Assembly: GCF_001447155.2 (NCBI RefSeq)
Contig: NZ_CP014754.1
Coordinates: 2,914,001-2,978,000, forward strand
Source of the DNA: Marinobacter sp. LQ44
Lineage (GTDB): Bacteria > Pseudomonadota > Gammaproteobacteria > Pseudomonadales > Oleiphilaceae
Length of the DNA: 64,000 nt
Reading direction: 5' to 3'
Part shown: positions 15,283 to 23,804 of the stretch, in pieces
Layout: every line of letters begins with the position of its first letter
Position numbering within the stretch: position 1 is the first letter of the stretch
Position numbers and translations under genes: made by a program
The notes under the pieces: model-generated
The model's input: the letters and a program-made list of their open reading frames with translations, nothing else
Database searches by the model: none
Told to the model about the DNA's origin: nothing

Positions 15283-15816
15283 ATGAAGAATTCTGGATTG
15301 ACCCTTCGAAAAGTTCGAGTCGAGCAGCTTCGTCTCTCAAACCGACTATCAGCCAAGTTGTGGGCGCAAGCGCTGGACATCGAGAGTCGGTTGCGGAGTC
15401 CGAAAGCGTTGACGGTTGACGCAATTCAGTTGCTCGCACGGCTCCATCCTGTTCACGTGGTCGACTCCGACCGCGGTAATAGAAAGTTCGATGTCATAGC
15501 AAATCACGCGGTGGCGAATCTCGCTTTGCGACTTCCTCTGAAGTCGAAACTGCAGGTTCTCGTTTGGTCCGAGAACGAAATCGCCTCTCCGCAGGAATCA
15601 ATGTTTTTGAGTTACTTGCTGTTCGGGTTGGGTGCCGGGCAACAGCGAGCCGTTTTGAGACTTTATGAGTCGCTCACCCAGGGTCAGCGAGACCGCCTAT
15701 CGCCGCGACTCAAGTCGCGGTCAGACCTAGAGCGGCTGACGGGAGTCAGTCGGAAAATTGGGCTCCAAGACCTGGCCGCCATCGCAAAAGACGATCAAAT
15801 TGGGCTGGGGTTCTGA
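15283..15816 (+). CDS. Small first protein of the recombinase module, possible ParB/sulfiredoxin-like domain
   Basis: A 177-residue protein; ATG 15283 follows GAGGA. Residues about 50-95 (LLARLHPVHVVDSDRGNRKFDVIANHAVANLALRL) have the P-x-H-V-V ... R-F-x-V-I-A-N pattern of ParB/Srx-like domains, which bind or process nucleic acid; the match is weak. Its TGA overlaps the ATG of the next gene, showing strict coupling with the large recombinases. It may be the accessory or target-binding subunit of the mobile system. I do not recognise it as a named protein. Confidence 0.55.
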   Translation: MKNSGLTLRKVRVEQLRLSNRLSAKLWAQALDIESRLRSPKALTVDAIQLLARLHPVHVVDSDRGNRKFDVIANHAVANLALRLPLKSKLQVLVWSENEIASPQESMFLSYLLFGLGAGQQRAVLRLYESLTQGQRDRLSPRLKSRSDLERLTGVSRKIGLQDLAAIAKDDQIGLGF

Positions 15817-18179
15817 TGGATATTCGCAACACTCCGGACCTATCCAGCATGTACCCTAATGATCTTCTGTCAGGTCTTATCCAGCCTCGTGAGGACTGGT
15901 TCAGGGTGGCAGACATTCTTGGATTAATTCCTGAACTCCTGTCGGCATTCGATCAGATCGGCCGCCCTTTGGCTGGCGCAAACCAACTTCGACAATGGCT
16001 CGAGGAAGGCGGCGATGAGGGATTAACTGCGCGGCTGGAGGCAAGCCATCGTGGGATCAGCGGCCTCATTACCGAGTCCCCCATTCACGCAATGCTGCTC
16101 AAACTGTCGTCGAAGAGAAACGCTCCTAAACGCCTAGAACTGGTGGCGTTGGTGCTATCGCTGGCAGAGGAGTGGCGAGCTGAGTTTTCCGGTACCGATA
16201 CCTTCGGTTATCACGATAGAGTTGACGGCGCCTGCAGAGCGCTTCGATTACTGTCTGAGGAGGGGCTCGATCGCGTGCCGGACTTTAGGCAGGACGTAGA
16301 AAAGTTTTCTGAAACTTTTCGGCGGCGAGTCGACGGCCTTAGTTCGCGAGTATTGGCGGAGGGCCAGATACGTTACCTCAAAGAGCTGGAGCGCTTTTTC
16401 CGCTACTTCCTGGGCGAAGGCCCCGTCGTTGAGAGAGCGCTACGCGGGCCACGACATGTAGACGAGGAATTGACCAAAGGCCGCTGGCTTCGGGAAGCGA
16501 CCAGTCGTGACTCTGAATTTGACGGACACCAAGAACCAAAGTTTTTCGTTGACGCGGTCTCTAAACAAGCCCTGGAGCGCCAGAGGCTTGACGGTAACGC
16601 ACCCGATGAACTGCTGAAGAGCACAGTGATTGTTGACCCGGAGGAGAGTCTCGCGGTGAAAAGGGGAGCCTCCAGTCGACACTCCATCCGCCGAACAGGG
16701 ATCAAGCGTGCAGGATTGCGACGCGCGAATCGAGTGTTACCAGGTCGGTGGGAATCACTGAATGAGCAAGATCTGCGCGCCTTTCTTCAATGGATTACGT
16801 CGGACGGAAACGTCCTTTTTCTTGAGAAGCTTTTACTCTTACTGATTTTGATCACAGGACGTTCGGCGCAATCTATCTATGACTGCCGGGTGGTCCAGAA
16901 TCGCGTTCAGTTGCCGGACAAAATTGATCCACAGGCGGTTTATATCATCCTGGAAGAGAATGCTTGGGCCAGCGGTGTTTTGAAGCCGGCGTCGAGAAGA
17001 AAAAAACGGAATGTCTGGGAGCCTCATCTGACAACGGTGAGCGAGGTGTTCATAGCACCAATACCAACCCAAATTTGGATGCAGCTGTTCGATCCTGTTT
17101 GGGATGCAGCTAGGCAGGCTAAAAAACGCTCTGTTCGTCTCTTTGGTAGTCATTTGAACACGCGTGTGCCTCGTTTCGAGAAACTACTTGAGGAGTCACG
17201 GGAGTGTTTGATGGCTTTAAGACATGCTCATGGCGCTCGCCTCACACTCAAGAGACTCGAATCCGCGTTGTTCGCAAGCCTGGCGGTTCAGTTCGCCGAT
17301 ACGGTGGAGGCGTCTCTGGTTACCGGATCCCAACCGCCTTTTGGGCAAACGGCGGCTCTCTATTATCAGGCCAGCCCCCTCTCCAAATTGGTTGACGGCT
17401 ATCGGCAGGTGGTAAGCGCGTGGGATGCCTTTTTGCCGCAGCTTTTCTCAGAGCGTGGTGGGGCTCAGGAAAGAGACGACACGCCAGTAGGTACGCCTTA
17501 TGTTGCGCGTGAGGGCTCAATTGTAAACGCCACGACTGCGCTGCGGGGCGAGTTGGAAACGCTGCGGGGGCGTGGCGAACTTGAAGCGATTCGCGAATTC
17601 CACAACCTCTATACGGCGTACACGCATTGGATGTTGTTGTGGTCTACGGGCTTTCGAGCGGTTCATGACCCAGTCGGCCGTCCCCAGGAAATCAATCGCA
17701 GAAGAGGCTTTGTGTTTATCGCCGATAAAACCGGCGACGGAAATGCCCATCATCGTGCAGTGCCTGCGCCAGATCGGTTGCTGGAGCAACTCGTTCTCTA
17801 CGAGCGTCACTGCGAGGCCGTTCGCAGTCGAACTTATCTAATGGGTGCAGGTGCAAACCCGCATGCTTTCTTTCTGTATCTTGATGAAAAACTGAGCATC
17901 CAGCCTGCAACGCCCGCACTTCTCTCTAGTGAGCTTGAGCGTTTTTTCGCGCTGCCCATCAACGTCAGCCGTCACAGCCTTCGCAGTTTCCTTCGAAAGC
18001 ACTCAGTTCCGGGCGGACTGGTAAACGCCTTTATGGGCCACTGGGGAATTGGCGCCGAGCCATGGGCGCGGTACTCCACATTAGACCCTGAGTTTTTCCG
18101 GGCGTCGGTTGCCCCGGTGTTGGAGCGGTTAATCGATTCGTTGGGTTTTGAGGTGGTGTATGGCATTGATGGAAAATGA
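15816..18179 (+). CDS. Large tyrosine recombinase, first of a pair
   Basis: A 787-residue protein. A long N-terminal part (about 1-590) lacks a known domain. The C-terminal catalytic domain shows the Arg of STGFRAVHDP (about residue 613), the HSLR motif (about 719-722), GHWG (about 740) and a likely nucleophile Tyr in ARYSTL (about 752). This order is that of tyrosine site-specific recombinases, which cut and rejoin DNA through a 3'-phosphotyrosine. The protein is twice the usual integrase length. It is coupled to the 177-residue gene before it and overlaps the next recombinase by about 20 nt, so the three form one transcription unit. Confidence 0.82.
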   Translation: MDIRNTPDLSSMYPNDLLSGLIQPREDWFRVADILGLIPELLSAFDQIGRPLAGANQLRQWLEEGGDEGLTARLEASHRGISGLITESPIHAMLLKLSSKRNAPKRLELVALVLSLAEEWRAEFSGTDTFGYHDRVDGACRALRLLSEEGLDRVPDFRQDVEKFSETFRRRVDGLSSRVLAEGQIRYLKELERFFRYFLGEGPVVERALRGPRHVDEELTKGRWLREATSRDSEFDGHQEPKFFVDAVSKQALERQRLDGNAPDELLKSTVIVDPEESLAVKRGASSRHSIRRTGIKRAGLRRANRVLPGRWESLNEQDLRAFLQWITSDGNVLFLEKLLLLLILITGRSAQSIYDCRVVQNRVQLPDKIDPQAVYIILEENAWASGVLKPASRRKKRNVWEPHLTTVSEVFIAPIPTQIWMQLFDPVWDAARQAKKRSVRLFGSHLNTRVPRFEKLLEESRECLMALRHAHGARLTLKRLESALFASLAVQFADTVEASLVTGSQPPFGQTAALYYQASPLSKLVDGYRQVVSAWDAFLPQLFSERGGAQERDDTPVGTPYVAREGSIVNATTALRGELETLRGRGELEAIREFHNLYTAYTHWMLLWSTGFRAVHDPVGRPQEINRRRGFVFIADKTGDGNAHHRAVPAPDRLLEQLVLYERHCEAVRSRTYLMGAGANPHAFFLYLDEKLSIQPATPALLSSELERFFALPINVSRHSLRSFLRKHSVPGGLVNAFMGHWGIGAEPWARYSTLDPEFFRASVAPVLERLIDSLGFEVVYGIDGK

Positions 18180-21100
18180 GGGAATCGGCTGCTGGGTGGG
18201 TTGGTTGCGTCCGGTCGAACGCCTTGAACGAAGCATCCGCCGAGGGCGGAGTCGTGAGCTAAGCGGGGAGGAAAAGAGGACGGTTAGCCGAGCGGTTGCC
18301 AAACTTCGACGGCTTGAAGAGGTAAACCGCCGACTTCGGGATAGTTGGCCGGACCTCTTCGCCGGTCAGTTTGATGTGAGACTGAGCGACGATGAAGTAG
18401 AACGGCTCGTCACTGAGGTCTGCCAGAGCGATTCTGGCATGGAGATTCGCGATGCACAGCGGCACCTGGTTACCGGACTCTCTCGTGGGGTAAAAGAGTT
18501 GGGCTGGGACGTTGCTGTGCCTGCTCCATACACGTCGGTGTCAGTCCTTCCGTCGCTCTTCAGTACCGAAACAGCGGAGCGGCTTGCTCGGTTCGACATG
18601 GTTCAAGATCGATATCTTGAGTGGCTGCAAGGAACCACATCAGACGGGCCTCGCGATATCCGTATCGATGCCGGCGAGTTGCTGTTCAGCTTCGCGTTTC
18701 ACACAGGGGTGGCTTGCCATGGTTGGTTCTCAGAGCTCAGCCAGGCCATTGGCAAGGATCTGGAGACATATCGCGGCACCTACTGGGTGACGCTGGAAAA
18801 ATCCTCTGGTGCCGGCAAAGCAGGGCTCGGCGACAAAAAGCGCAGAAGAATCATCCTTGCGCCGATGACGGCCTTGCTTTTGAGACGCTGGCACCGACAC
18901 TGGTCTGGGCGATGGCCTCAGGAAGATACCAGCGAAGAGTCACTTCACGTGTTTACTCAGCATATTGGGTTGGCATCGTTAACGGTGCGTGAGTGCCAAG
19001 CTCTGTCGGAGTCAAACCTGACGACCGTGGTACCCGGATTCCTCGTGCATTACGCGCGAACATTGGACTTGGGAAAGTCACTCAGGAGGGAGAATTGGGC
19101 AAGGTGGTTAACTGGACAGTTTCATCAGACCCAGAGCGACGTAGCCGCCGGGGATAGCGATGCCCCGAGTGCCTACGTCCCCATTGAAAACGACGTACCG
19201 CCATCCGAAACACCCGCCACTGACCAAGTACAATACTTTTGCGATCTCGCCAAGTGGATGAGCAAGTTCGTCAGCCTCTCAGAGAAAATCTCAGTGTTGG
19301 CGGATTATGATCGACGCCGGCTCGTGGCGGAGTTCAGGCACCGCACCCGAAAGGATATTCAGAGGGTGTTCAGACAGGAGGGTGTCTCGGCGCTGTCCCG
19401 GATGCTAGCGGAGTATTCGCTGTTTCTCATTGGATCAGACGGTGCCCTGGACACAGATCTCGTCCGACAGGCAAAACACTATCATCACCTTCAAAGACTG
19501 CTGGACTATTCGCCGGACGTACTCAGCGCCTCAACGCTCGATGCTGACGAATGGCAAGCCATCTATGACGCGATCTTAGAGGTCAGTCCCGGAGACGCAG
19601 GGGCTATACAGGCCGCATTGTCATCGTGGCATGAGTTTCTCCATACGGCCTATGGGTTGGAGCGCGTGCCTTCGGAGGTGTCTGATGGCGGGGGAGTGGA
19701 TGCCGCCATATTGACCGAAACGGAGTTCGACATAGCCAAGCAGCAGCTGCTCGCTGCCGGTGGCGACTATGCGCGAATGCAGCTGGCGTTGCTCATTCTG
19801 GGGTTCCGTTGCGGCCTGCGGCGGAGTGAGGCGTGGTCCAGACGATTTGAGGATTTCCCGGGACTGGGTGTTGAAGGCGTGCAACAACCGGAGCTTCTCG
19901 TGCGTCCAACGAAAACGGTCGGCGTTAAGTCCGCCTCTGCGGTTCGCAGGCTGCCGTTGGCCATCCTGCTGCCAGAGGACGAGCAGCGTTGGCTGGCTGA
20001 GTTCATTCTGGATCGGCAGCGTCGGTTACCGACGAATAATCGCGCAGCACCGGTGTTCGCGGATCCGGTCAGTGGCGACTTTCGCATCACAGAGCCCCTG
20101 GTGTTCTCAGATCTGACGCTCCTGTTGCGCCAGGTATCTGGAGACGATTCTTTCCGCTTCCACCATCTGAGGCACTCGTTTGCTTCCTTCAATCTGATTC
20201 GGTTGCTGGAACTGAGCGATGGGCAACTGTTGTCCTCCGAGGGTAGTCCTCAGTTTGTGAGCGACGCTGACGCTCATGAAGGCGGCAGTGAACCGCTCTG
20301 GCGAAGAGCAGGATTGGGGGACCCCAGCATGAGTCTGGCGCTGTTGTCGCAGTGGCTGGGGCATTCGAGTGAACGCGTGACACTGCGAAGCTACGCCCAT
20401 GTGTTGGATTTTTTGCTAGGCCAATACCTGATTGCCAGGGAAAACCCGGTACTCACCCTAGCCCAACAGCAGGTGATTTTGGAAAAGTCGCCTGCGGCTT
20501 TGGAGAAGTTTCGGCATCGCAAACGCCTGACCGATCGGGCGTCGACTGCGGCAGACCTACTGAGCTGTGTCCGAATTCGCGGCGCACGACCCATTGAAGA
20601 AAAAGGCAAAACATACCCGACAGAGTTCGATATTCAAACGGCGCCCCGGAAAACGCGTCACCTCAACCCGCTGTTGCCCTATCGGCTCGCCTTGTTGGTC
20701 GATCAGTATTCAAGCCGAACATCCGAAGCCAGCGTTGGCGAAGCTTTAGCGCATGCCGCATCGCAGTTGGATATTGATCAACCCCTAGCTGAAGCCTGGC
20801 AGGCGAGGGCATCAGCATTATTCAACCTCCCGATGCCAAAAGCGGACAAGCTGGGGAGGTTCTCACTCAACGCACCTAGGAGCGATGTCGCTCGAGTGAA
20901 CTTCTCTCTGATTTTTCGTGCCCCGGAGCTCTCGAATTTTCCCGTACCGCCGCAATCCAGAACGGCATTTCAAGAGATGATGGGGTGGTTCGTGCAACTG
21001 GCGGACTGGGCAGAGCGGGATGCTTTGGCGGCGAGAGACTCGCTTCGTCTTACCGCAGAGGCGATCCAGCGGTCGCGGCCCAATATCCAGCCCCGAGGAC

Positions 21101-21426
21101 GAGAACGACAACTTGCGTTTCTCAAACTCATTCTTGAGCTCAGGTTAGTGAGGCACTTCGAGCCTATTATCCATACTACTGACGCGAACTGGCCCGCTGC
21201 TCAGCAATTCTGGGCGCAAAACTCCGGACTTCCCAAGACCCGGTTTCGGCAGGAGCTCGGCGTTCTGAAAGATCCGCCAAAAGATGGGATTCTGCATCTA
21301 AAGCTTAAATCGCCAGGAAAGGCCGGAAGCTACTTCTGGGCGGCGCTGAGGTTTTTGGTTTTTACCGGTTGCGTGATGTTCGATGCCGTCCCTGGCAATG
21401 CAGATTCTCAGGTCGCAGGTTCGTAA
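18160..21426 (+). CDS. Very large tyrosine recombinase, second of a pair
   Basis: About 1088 residues; ATG 18160, TTG 18148 and ATG 18169 are all possible starts, inside the end of the previous gene. Numbered from TTG 18148, catalytic residues are Arg 558 (CGLRRSE), the HHLRHS motif around 672-677, GH 738-739 and Tyr 749 (SYAHV). All are in standard spacing for an active recombinase. Unusually, about 340 residues follow the tyrosine, with no known domain, and about 500 precede the core. Large paired recombinases with a small partner recall recombinase-trio elements such as RIT or the Gamma-Mobile-Trio, but I cannot assign it to either. Its 3' end overlaps the convergent int operon by 19 bp. 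Confidence 0.82.
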   Translation: MALMENEGIGCWVGWLRPVERLERSIRRGRSRELSGEEKRTVSRAVAKLRRLEEVNRRLRDSWPDLFAGQFDVRLSDDEVERLVTEVCQSDSGMEIRDAQRHLVTGLSRGVKELGWDVAVPAPYTSVSVLPSLFSTETAERLARFDMVQDRYLEWLQGTTSDGPRDIRIDAGELLFSFAFHTGVACHGWFSELSQAIGKDLETYRGTYWVTLEKSSGAGKAGLGDKKRRRIILAPMTALLLRRWHRHWSGRWPQEDTSEESLHVFTQHIGLASLTVRECQALSESNLTTVVPGFLVHYARTLDLGKSLRRENWARWLTGQFHQTQSDVAAGDSDAPSAYVPIENDVPPSETPATDQVQYFCDLAKWMSKFVSLSEKISVLADYDRRRLVAEFRHRTRKDIQRVFRQEGVSALSRMLAEYSLFLIGSDGALDTDLVRQAKHYHHLQRLLDYSPDVLSASTLDADEWQAIYDAILEVSPGDAGAIQAALSSWHEFLHTAYGLERVPSEVSDGGGVDAAILTETEFDIAKQQLLAAGGDYARMQLALLILGFRCGLRRSEAWSRRFEDFPGLGVEGVQQPELLVRPTKTVGVKSASAVRRLPLAILLPEDEQRWLAEFILDRQRRLPTNNRAAPVFADPVSGDFRITEPLVFSDLTLLLRQVSGDDSFRFHHLRHSFASFNLIRLLELSDGQLLSSEGSPQFVSDADAHEGGSEPLWRRAGLGDPSMSLALLSQWLGHSSERVTLRSYAHVLDFLLGQYLIARENPVLTLAQQQVILEKSPAALEKFRHRKRLTDRASTAADLLSCVRIRGARPIEEKGKTYPTEFDIQTAPRKTRHLNPLLPYRLALLVDQYSSRTSEASVGEALAHAASQLDIDQPLAEAWQARASALFNLPMPKADKLGRFSLNAPRSDVARVNFSLIFRAPELSNFPVPPQSRTAFQEMMGWFVQLADWAERDALAARDSLRLTAEAIQRSRPNIQPRGRERQLAFLKLILELRLVRHFEPIIHTTDANWPAAQQFWAQNSGLPKTRFRQELGVLKDPPKDGILHLKLKSPGKAGSYFWAALRFLVFTGCVMFDAVPGNADSQVAGS

Positions 21427-21686
21427 TGGGTTATGATCAGCCTGCCTGGTTGTGGGTAAGACCGCATGCAGAGCTGTGCACGAATTCGTTGCCCGAGCTC
21501 AGGGTTGCCGAACATCTGGGACTCCTCATATCGTAGGTAAGCGAGAGTCTGGCGACCACGACAGAGCAACGTCAATCGGACAATCGGTTCTCCGGTTCGT
21601 GGGATAACGACAGGCAGTTTTGAGATTACAGTGAACCGATCGTACCAGGACACCAGCATCGGTCGCTTTGCGTTGAGGTTAGCCAT
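21408..21686 (-). CDS. Small protein, last gene of the convergent xis-int operon
   Basis: A 92-residue protein from ATG 21686, overlapping the previous stop by 8 nt. It is a compact beta-rich sequence (LVSWYDRFTVISKLPVVIPRTGEPIVRLTLLCRGRQTLAYLRYEE) without a known motif. The three overlaps in this operon are all 8 nt, so these genes evolved as one unit. Its last 19 bases overlap the opposing recombinase gene. Function unknown. Confidence 0.6.
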   Translation of the reverse strand: MANLNAKRPMLVSWYDRFTVISKLPVVIPRTGEPIVRLTLLCRGRQTLAYLRYEESQMFGNPELGQRIRAQLCMRSYPQPGRLIITHYEPAT

Positions 21687-21981
21687 ATCGACGCTCCTCG
21701 TCATAGTCGTACTCAAGGCGCAGAAGGGCGCTCAGTAGCGTTGGAAGGGACTCACGTGATGGTTCCATTGCGTGGCGAGCGAGTTGGTCGCGCACCCAAG
21801 TTTCCATGGCTTCAACATTGCTTCTTTCACCGCCAAGCCCGAGAAGTGTCACTACATGACGATCTTGTTGGTTGATGCCCACCGCAACACACAGGCTAGC
21901 GGCAAGGTTTCGAATAACCCGCCGGTTGGCCAGGGCAGGGGTATCGCTCGTGAACAGTCGGTAAGGCGTATGATCAAGCAT
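21679..21981 (-). CDS. Small protein of the xis-int operon
   Basis: A 100-residue protein starting MLDHTPYRLFTSDTPALANR at ATG 21981; longer readings in this frame are only shadows of the integrase. It has a mixed central part (AASLCVAVGINQQDRHVVTLLGLGGE) and an acidic, Tyr/Glu-rich end (LEYDYDEERRYG). Start and stop overlap neighbours by 8 nt. Possibly a recombination accessory factor; not recognised. Confidence 0.6.
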   Translation of the reverse strand: MLDHTPYRLFTSDTPALANRRVIRNLAASLCVAVGINQQDRHVVTLLGLGGERSNVEAMETWVRDQLARHAMEPSRESLPTLLSALLRLEYDYDEERRYG

Positions 21982-23188
21982 CGTTTTGCTCCTTCTCGGG
22001 CGTTTCTCCCGCAACCTTTTCCTGCTTGAACTCGGTGATGAGCAACCGCTCGAACGCCGAGCCATCGCGCCGCGTAAGGTTCGGAACGTAGCGGCTGTAT
22101 ACCCGAAACAGCATCTCCGTCGTGGTGTGTCCCATCTGCCGGGCAATCCATTCCGGGTTCTCGCCAGCAGCCAGCCACAGCGTGGCGGCAGTGTGACGAG
22201 TCTGGTAAGGCCGGCGCTTTCGCAGGCCCAAATGGCTGAGCAGGGGATACCACACCCGCTTGGTGACGTTGTTGTGCTCAAGCGGATTGCCTGCCCCATT
22301 ACAGAACACAAAGGTGTTGTTGCTAGTGGCCTTGCGCTGGTCCTTTAGTGCGTCGAAGACGAGCTGTGGCATTTCAACGTGCCGGTAACTGCCGTCGGTT
22401 TTGGTTTGTTCGATTTCCCCGTTCACCAGAGCCTGGCGAACTAGAATCTGCCGGCGCTGAAAATCGACGCAATCCCACTGCAAGCCGTCGATCTCTCCGG
22501 TCCGAAGACCTGTAAAGAAGCGAACGGTGTAGTAGTTCCTGAAGTCCGCTCGAACCGTGGAGAGAATCAGCCGAACCTCCTCCAGTGAAAATGGTTCCAC
22601 ATCCGAGCGGGGCACCTTCAGTGATTTGATCCCCTGGTAGGGTGAGGTAAACTCATACCGGTTGGCTGCCTCTCCCAGAATCATGCGCAAAGGCGTCATG
22701 ATGCGGTTAATACGGCTGGCGGAAAGTGGCTTTTTGCTCCGGGTTTCTACTTTGGCGAGTGACGCCCGGAACGAAAGAATTTCCTGCCTGGTGATGTGGC
22801 CAACCTCCTTCTCCCCAAACTCCGGGATCAGGTAGTTTTTCAGCGTGCCTTCGATGGTGGTGATGTGTGACTTTCGCCACTGCACCCGCATCTCATCCAG
22901 CCAGGTTTCACAAAACTCACTAAATAACGGCGTGTCGTGTGCTTCGCGAGAGCGCCGGAGCTCTGCTTGCCGCGTAAACTCATGGGCTTTGGGGCTGTTT
23001 GGGAAATATTTGTGGTACTCGAACGTACCCAGTGTGATTTCCGCTTCGATTCGTTTGAGAATCGCCTCGAGTTTTTTCCGATTTGCGGGCGTGTTATCAA
23101 GAGCGGTTTGCTCTCGGCAGCGTTTGTCCCGGTAGCGGAAGTCAAAGAACAATTTGCCAGTCTCTGGCCGCTCTACAATCTTACCCAC
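21974..23188 (-). CDS. Phage-type tyrosine integrase
   Basis: A 404-residue protein from GTG 23188, preceded by GGGGAGG; this start overlaps the upstream excisionase-like gene by 8 nt, and longer readings are not needed. An N-terminal arm-binding part (GKIVERPETGKLFFDFRYR) is of the short beta-sheet type. A SAM-like core-binding domain follows (FSEFCETWLDEMRVQW ...). The catalytic domain carries GLRTGE (Arg), YQTRHTAATLW (Tyr in place of the first His of HxxR, as in several integrases of this class), MGHTTTEM and the nucleophile in RVYSRYV. It would integrate and, with the small helix-turn-helix protein, excise the element. Confidence 0.9.
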   Translation of the reverse strand: MGKIVERPETGKLFFDFRYRDKRCREQTALDNTPANRKKLEAILKRIEAEITLGTFEYHKYFPNSPKAHEFTRQAELRRSREAHDTPLFSEFCETWLDEMRVQWRKSHITTIEGTLKNYLIPEFGEKEVGHITRQEILSFRASLAKVETRSKKPLSASRINRIMTPLRMILGEAANRYEFTSPYQGIKSLKVPRSDVEPFSLEEVRLILSTVRADFRNYYTVRFFTGLRTGEIDGLQWDCVDFQRRQILVRQALVNGEIEQTKTDGSYRHVEMPQLVFDALKDQRKATSNNTFVFCNGAGNPLEHNNVTKRVWYPLLSHLGLRKRRPYQTRHTAATLWLAAGENPEWIARQMGHTTTEMLFRVYSRYVPNLTRRDGSAFERLLITEFKQEKVAGETPEKEQNDA

Positions 23189-23417
23189 GGCACACACCTC
23201 CCCGTGCCATCGGCACGGCAAACACAGTGCTGCTGGCCTGGTCAAACATGTCTTGCTCGACTTTCTCCCAGATATAGAGAATCTTTCGGCCGCCAAAGGG
23301 GCGGAAATAATGGATGCCCTCAAGCAGCACGGAATCCTTCAGCCGTTCACGGATGGTCCGAACATCGTATTTGATGCGTTGAGCGAGCTCTTCGGTGGTC
23401 AGATACTCTTGTGACAT
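23181..23417 (-). CDS. Excisionase-like helix-turn-helix protein
   Basis: A 78-residue protein, first gene of the minus-strand operon. YLTTEELAQRIKYDVRTIRERLKD is a MerR/AlpA-like winged helix-turn-helix, followed by the wing GIHYFRPFGGRKILYIWEKVEQDM. Such proteins bend DNA at attachment sites and favour excision, or activate int. It lies just before the integrase with an 8-nt overlap, the usual xis-int arrangement. It faces an Xre-type gene across a 151-bp promoter region. Confidence 0.75.
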   Translation of the reverse strand: MSQEYLTTEELAQRIKYDVRTIRERLKDSVLLEGIHYFRPFGGRKILYIWEKVEQDMFDQASSTVFAVPMARGGVCRG

Positions 23418-23508
23418 AACAATTCACCTCTGCTATGGTTTGGTGCTGGAGAACATGGTGCGCTGTTAGCGCTTCAAAATGTCCTCCTGAAGATCATTAT
23501 GCACTCAT

Positions 23509-23529
23509 AAAGACCTTTTGCAAGTCTTT
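23509..23529. promoter_or_regulatory. Candidate operator between xis-int and the Xre gene
   Basis: AAAGAC and GTCTTT flank CTTTTGCAA, a 6-bp inverted repeat in the divergent region 23418-23568. It is well placed to bind the Xre-family product encoded just downstream. Confidence 0.4.
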
Positions 23530-23568
23530 TTGATCTCCTGCGGGTTAATTTGTTCTTTGGTGGGCCAA

Positions 23569-23775
23569 ATGATTAAGTGCCATCTGTCCAAACTGATGGG
23601 TGAGAAAAAGCTCAAGATTGTTGATGTGGCGAGGGATACAGGGGTGAATCGCGGGACGATTACCCGGCTGTATCACGAGACTGCGAGCCGGGTAGAGTTG
23701 GAAGCAATTGATGCCCTTTGTCGTTATCTGGACTGTGATGTAGGCGATCTGTTCGAATTTAAGAAAGATCAGTAA
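23569..23775 (+). CDS. Xre-family small transcriptional regulator
   Basis: A 68-residue protein from ATG 23569. Almost the whole length is one Cro/C1-type helix-turn-helix: KLMGEKKLKIVDVARDTGVNRGTITRLYHE with the recognition helix near residues 27-38. It ends VELEAIDALCRYLDCDVGDLFEF, the standard tail of YozG/Xre-like regulators. It probably represses itself and the divergent excisionase operon. The mrr-like gene starts 29 nt downstream, so the restriction enzyme may be under the same control. Confidence 0.85.
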   Translation: MIKCHLSKLMGEKKLKIVDVARDTGVNRGTITRLYHETASRVELEAIDALCRYLDCDVGDLFEFKKDQ

Positions 23776-23804
23776 ACAAGTTCTGGTGAGGAGCAGTTCA
23801 GGCA

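Noticed and set aside
21679..22311. 210-codon minus-strand reading with a long N-terminal part
   Set aside because: The first half only shadows the integrase in another frame; the real start is most likely ATG 21981, giving 100 residues.
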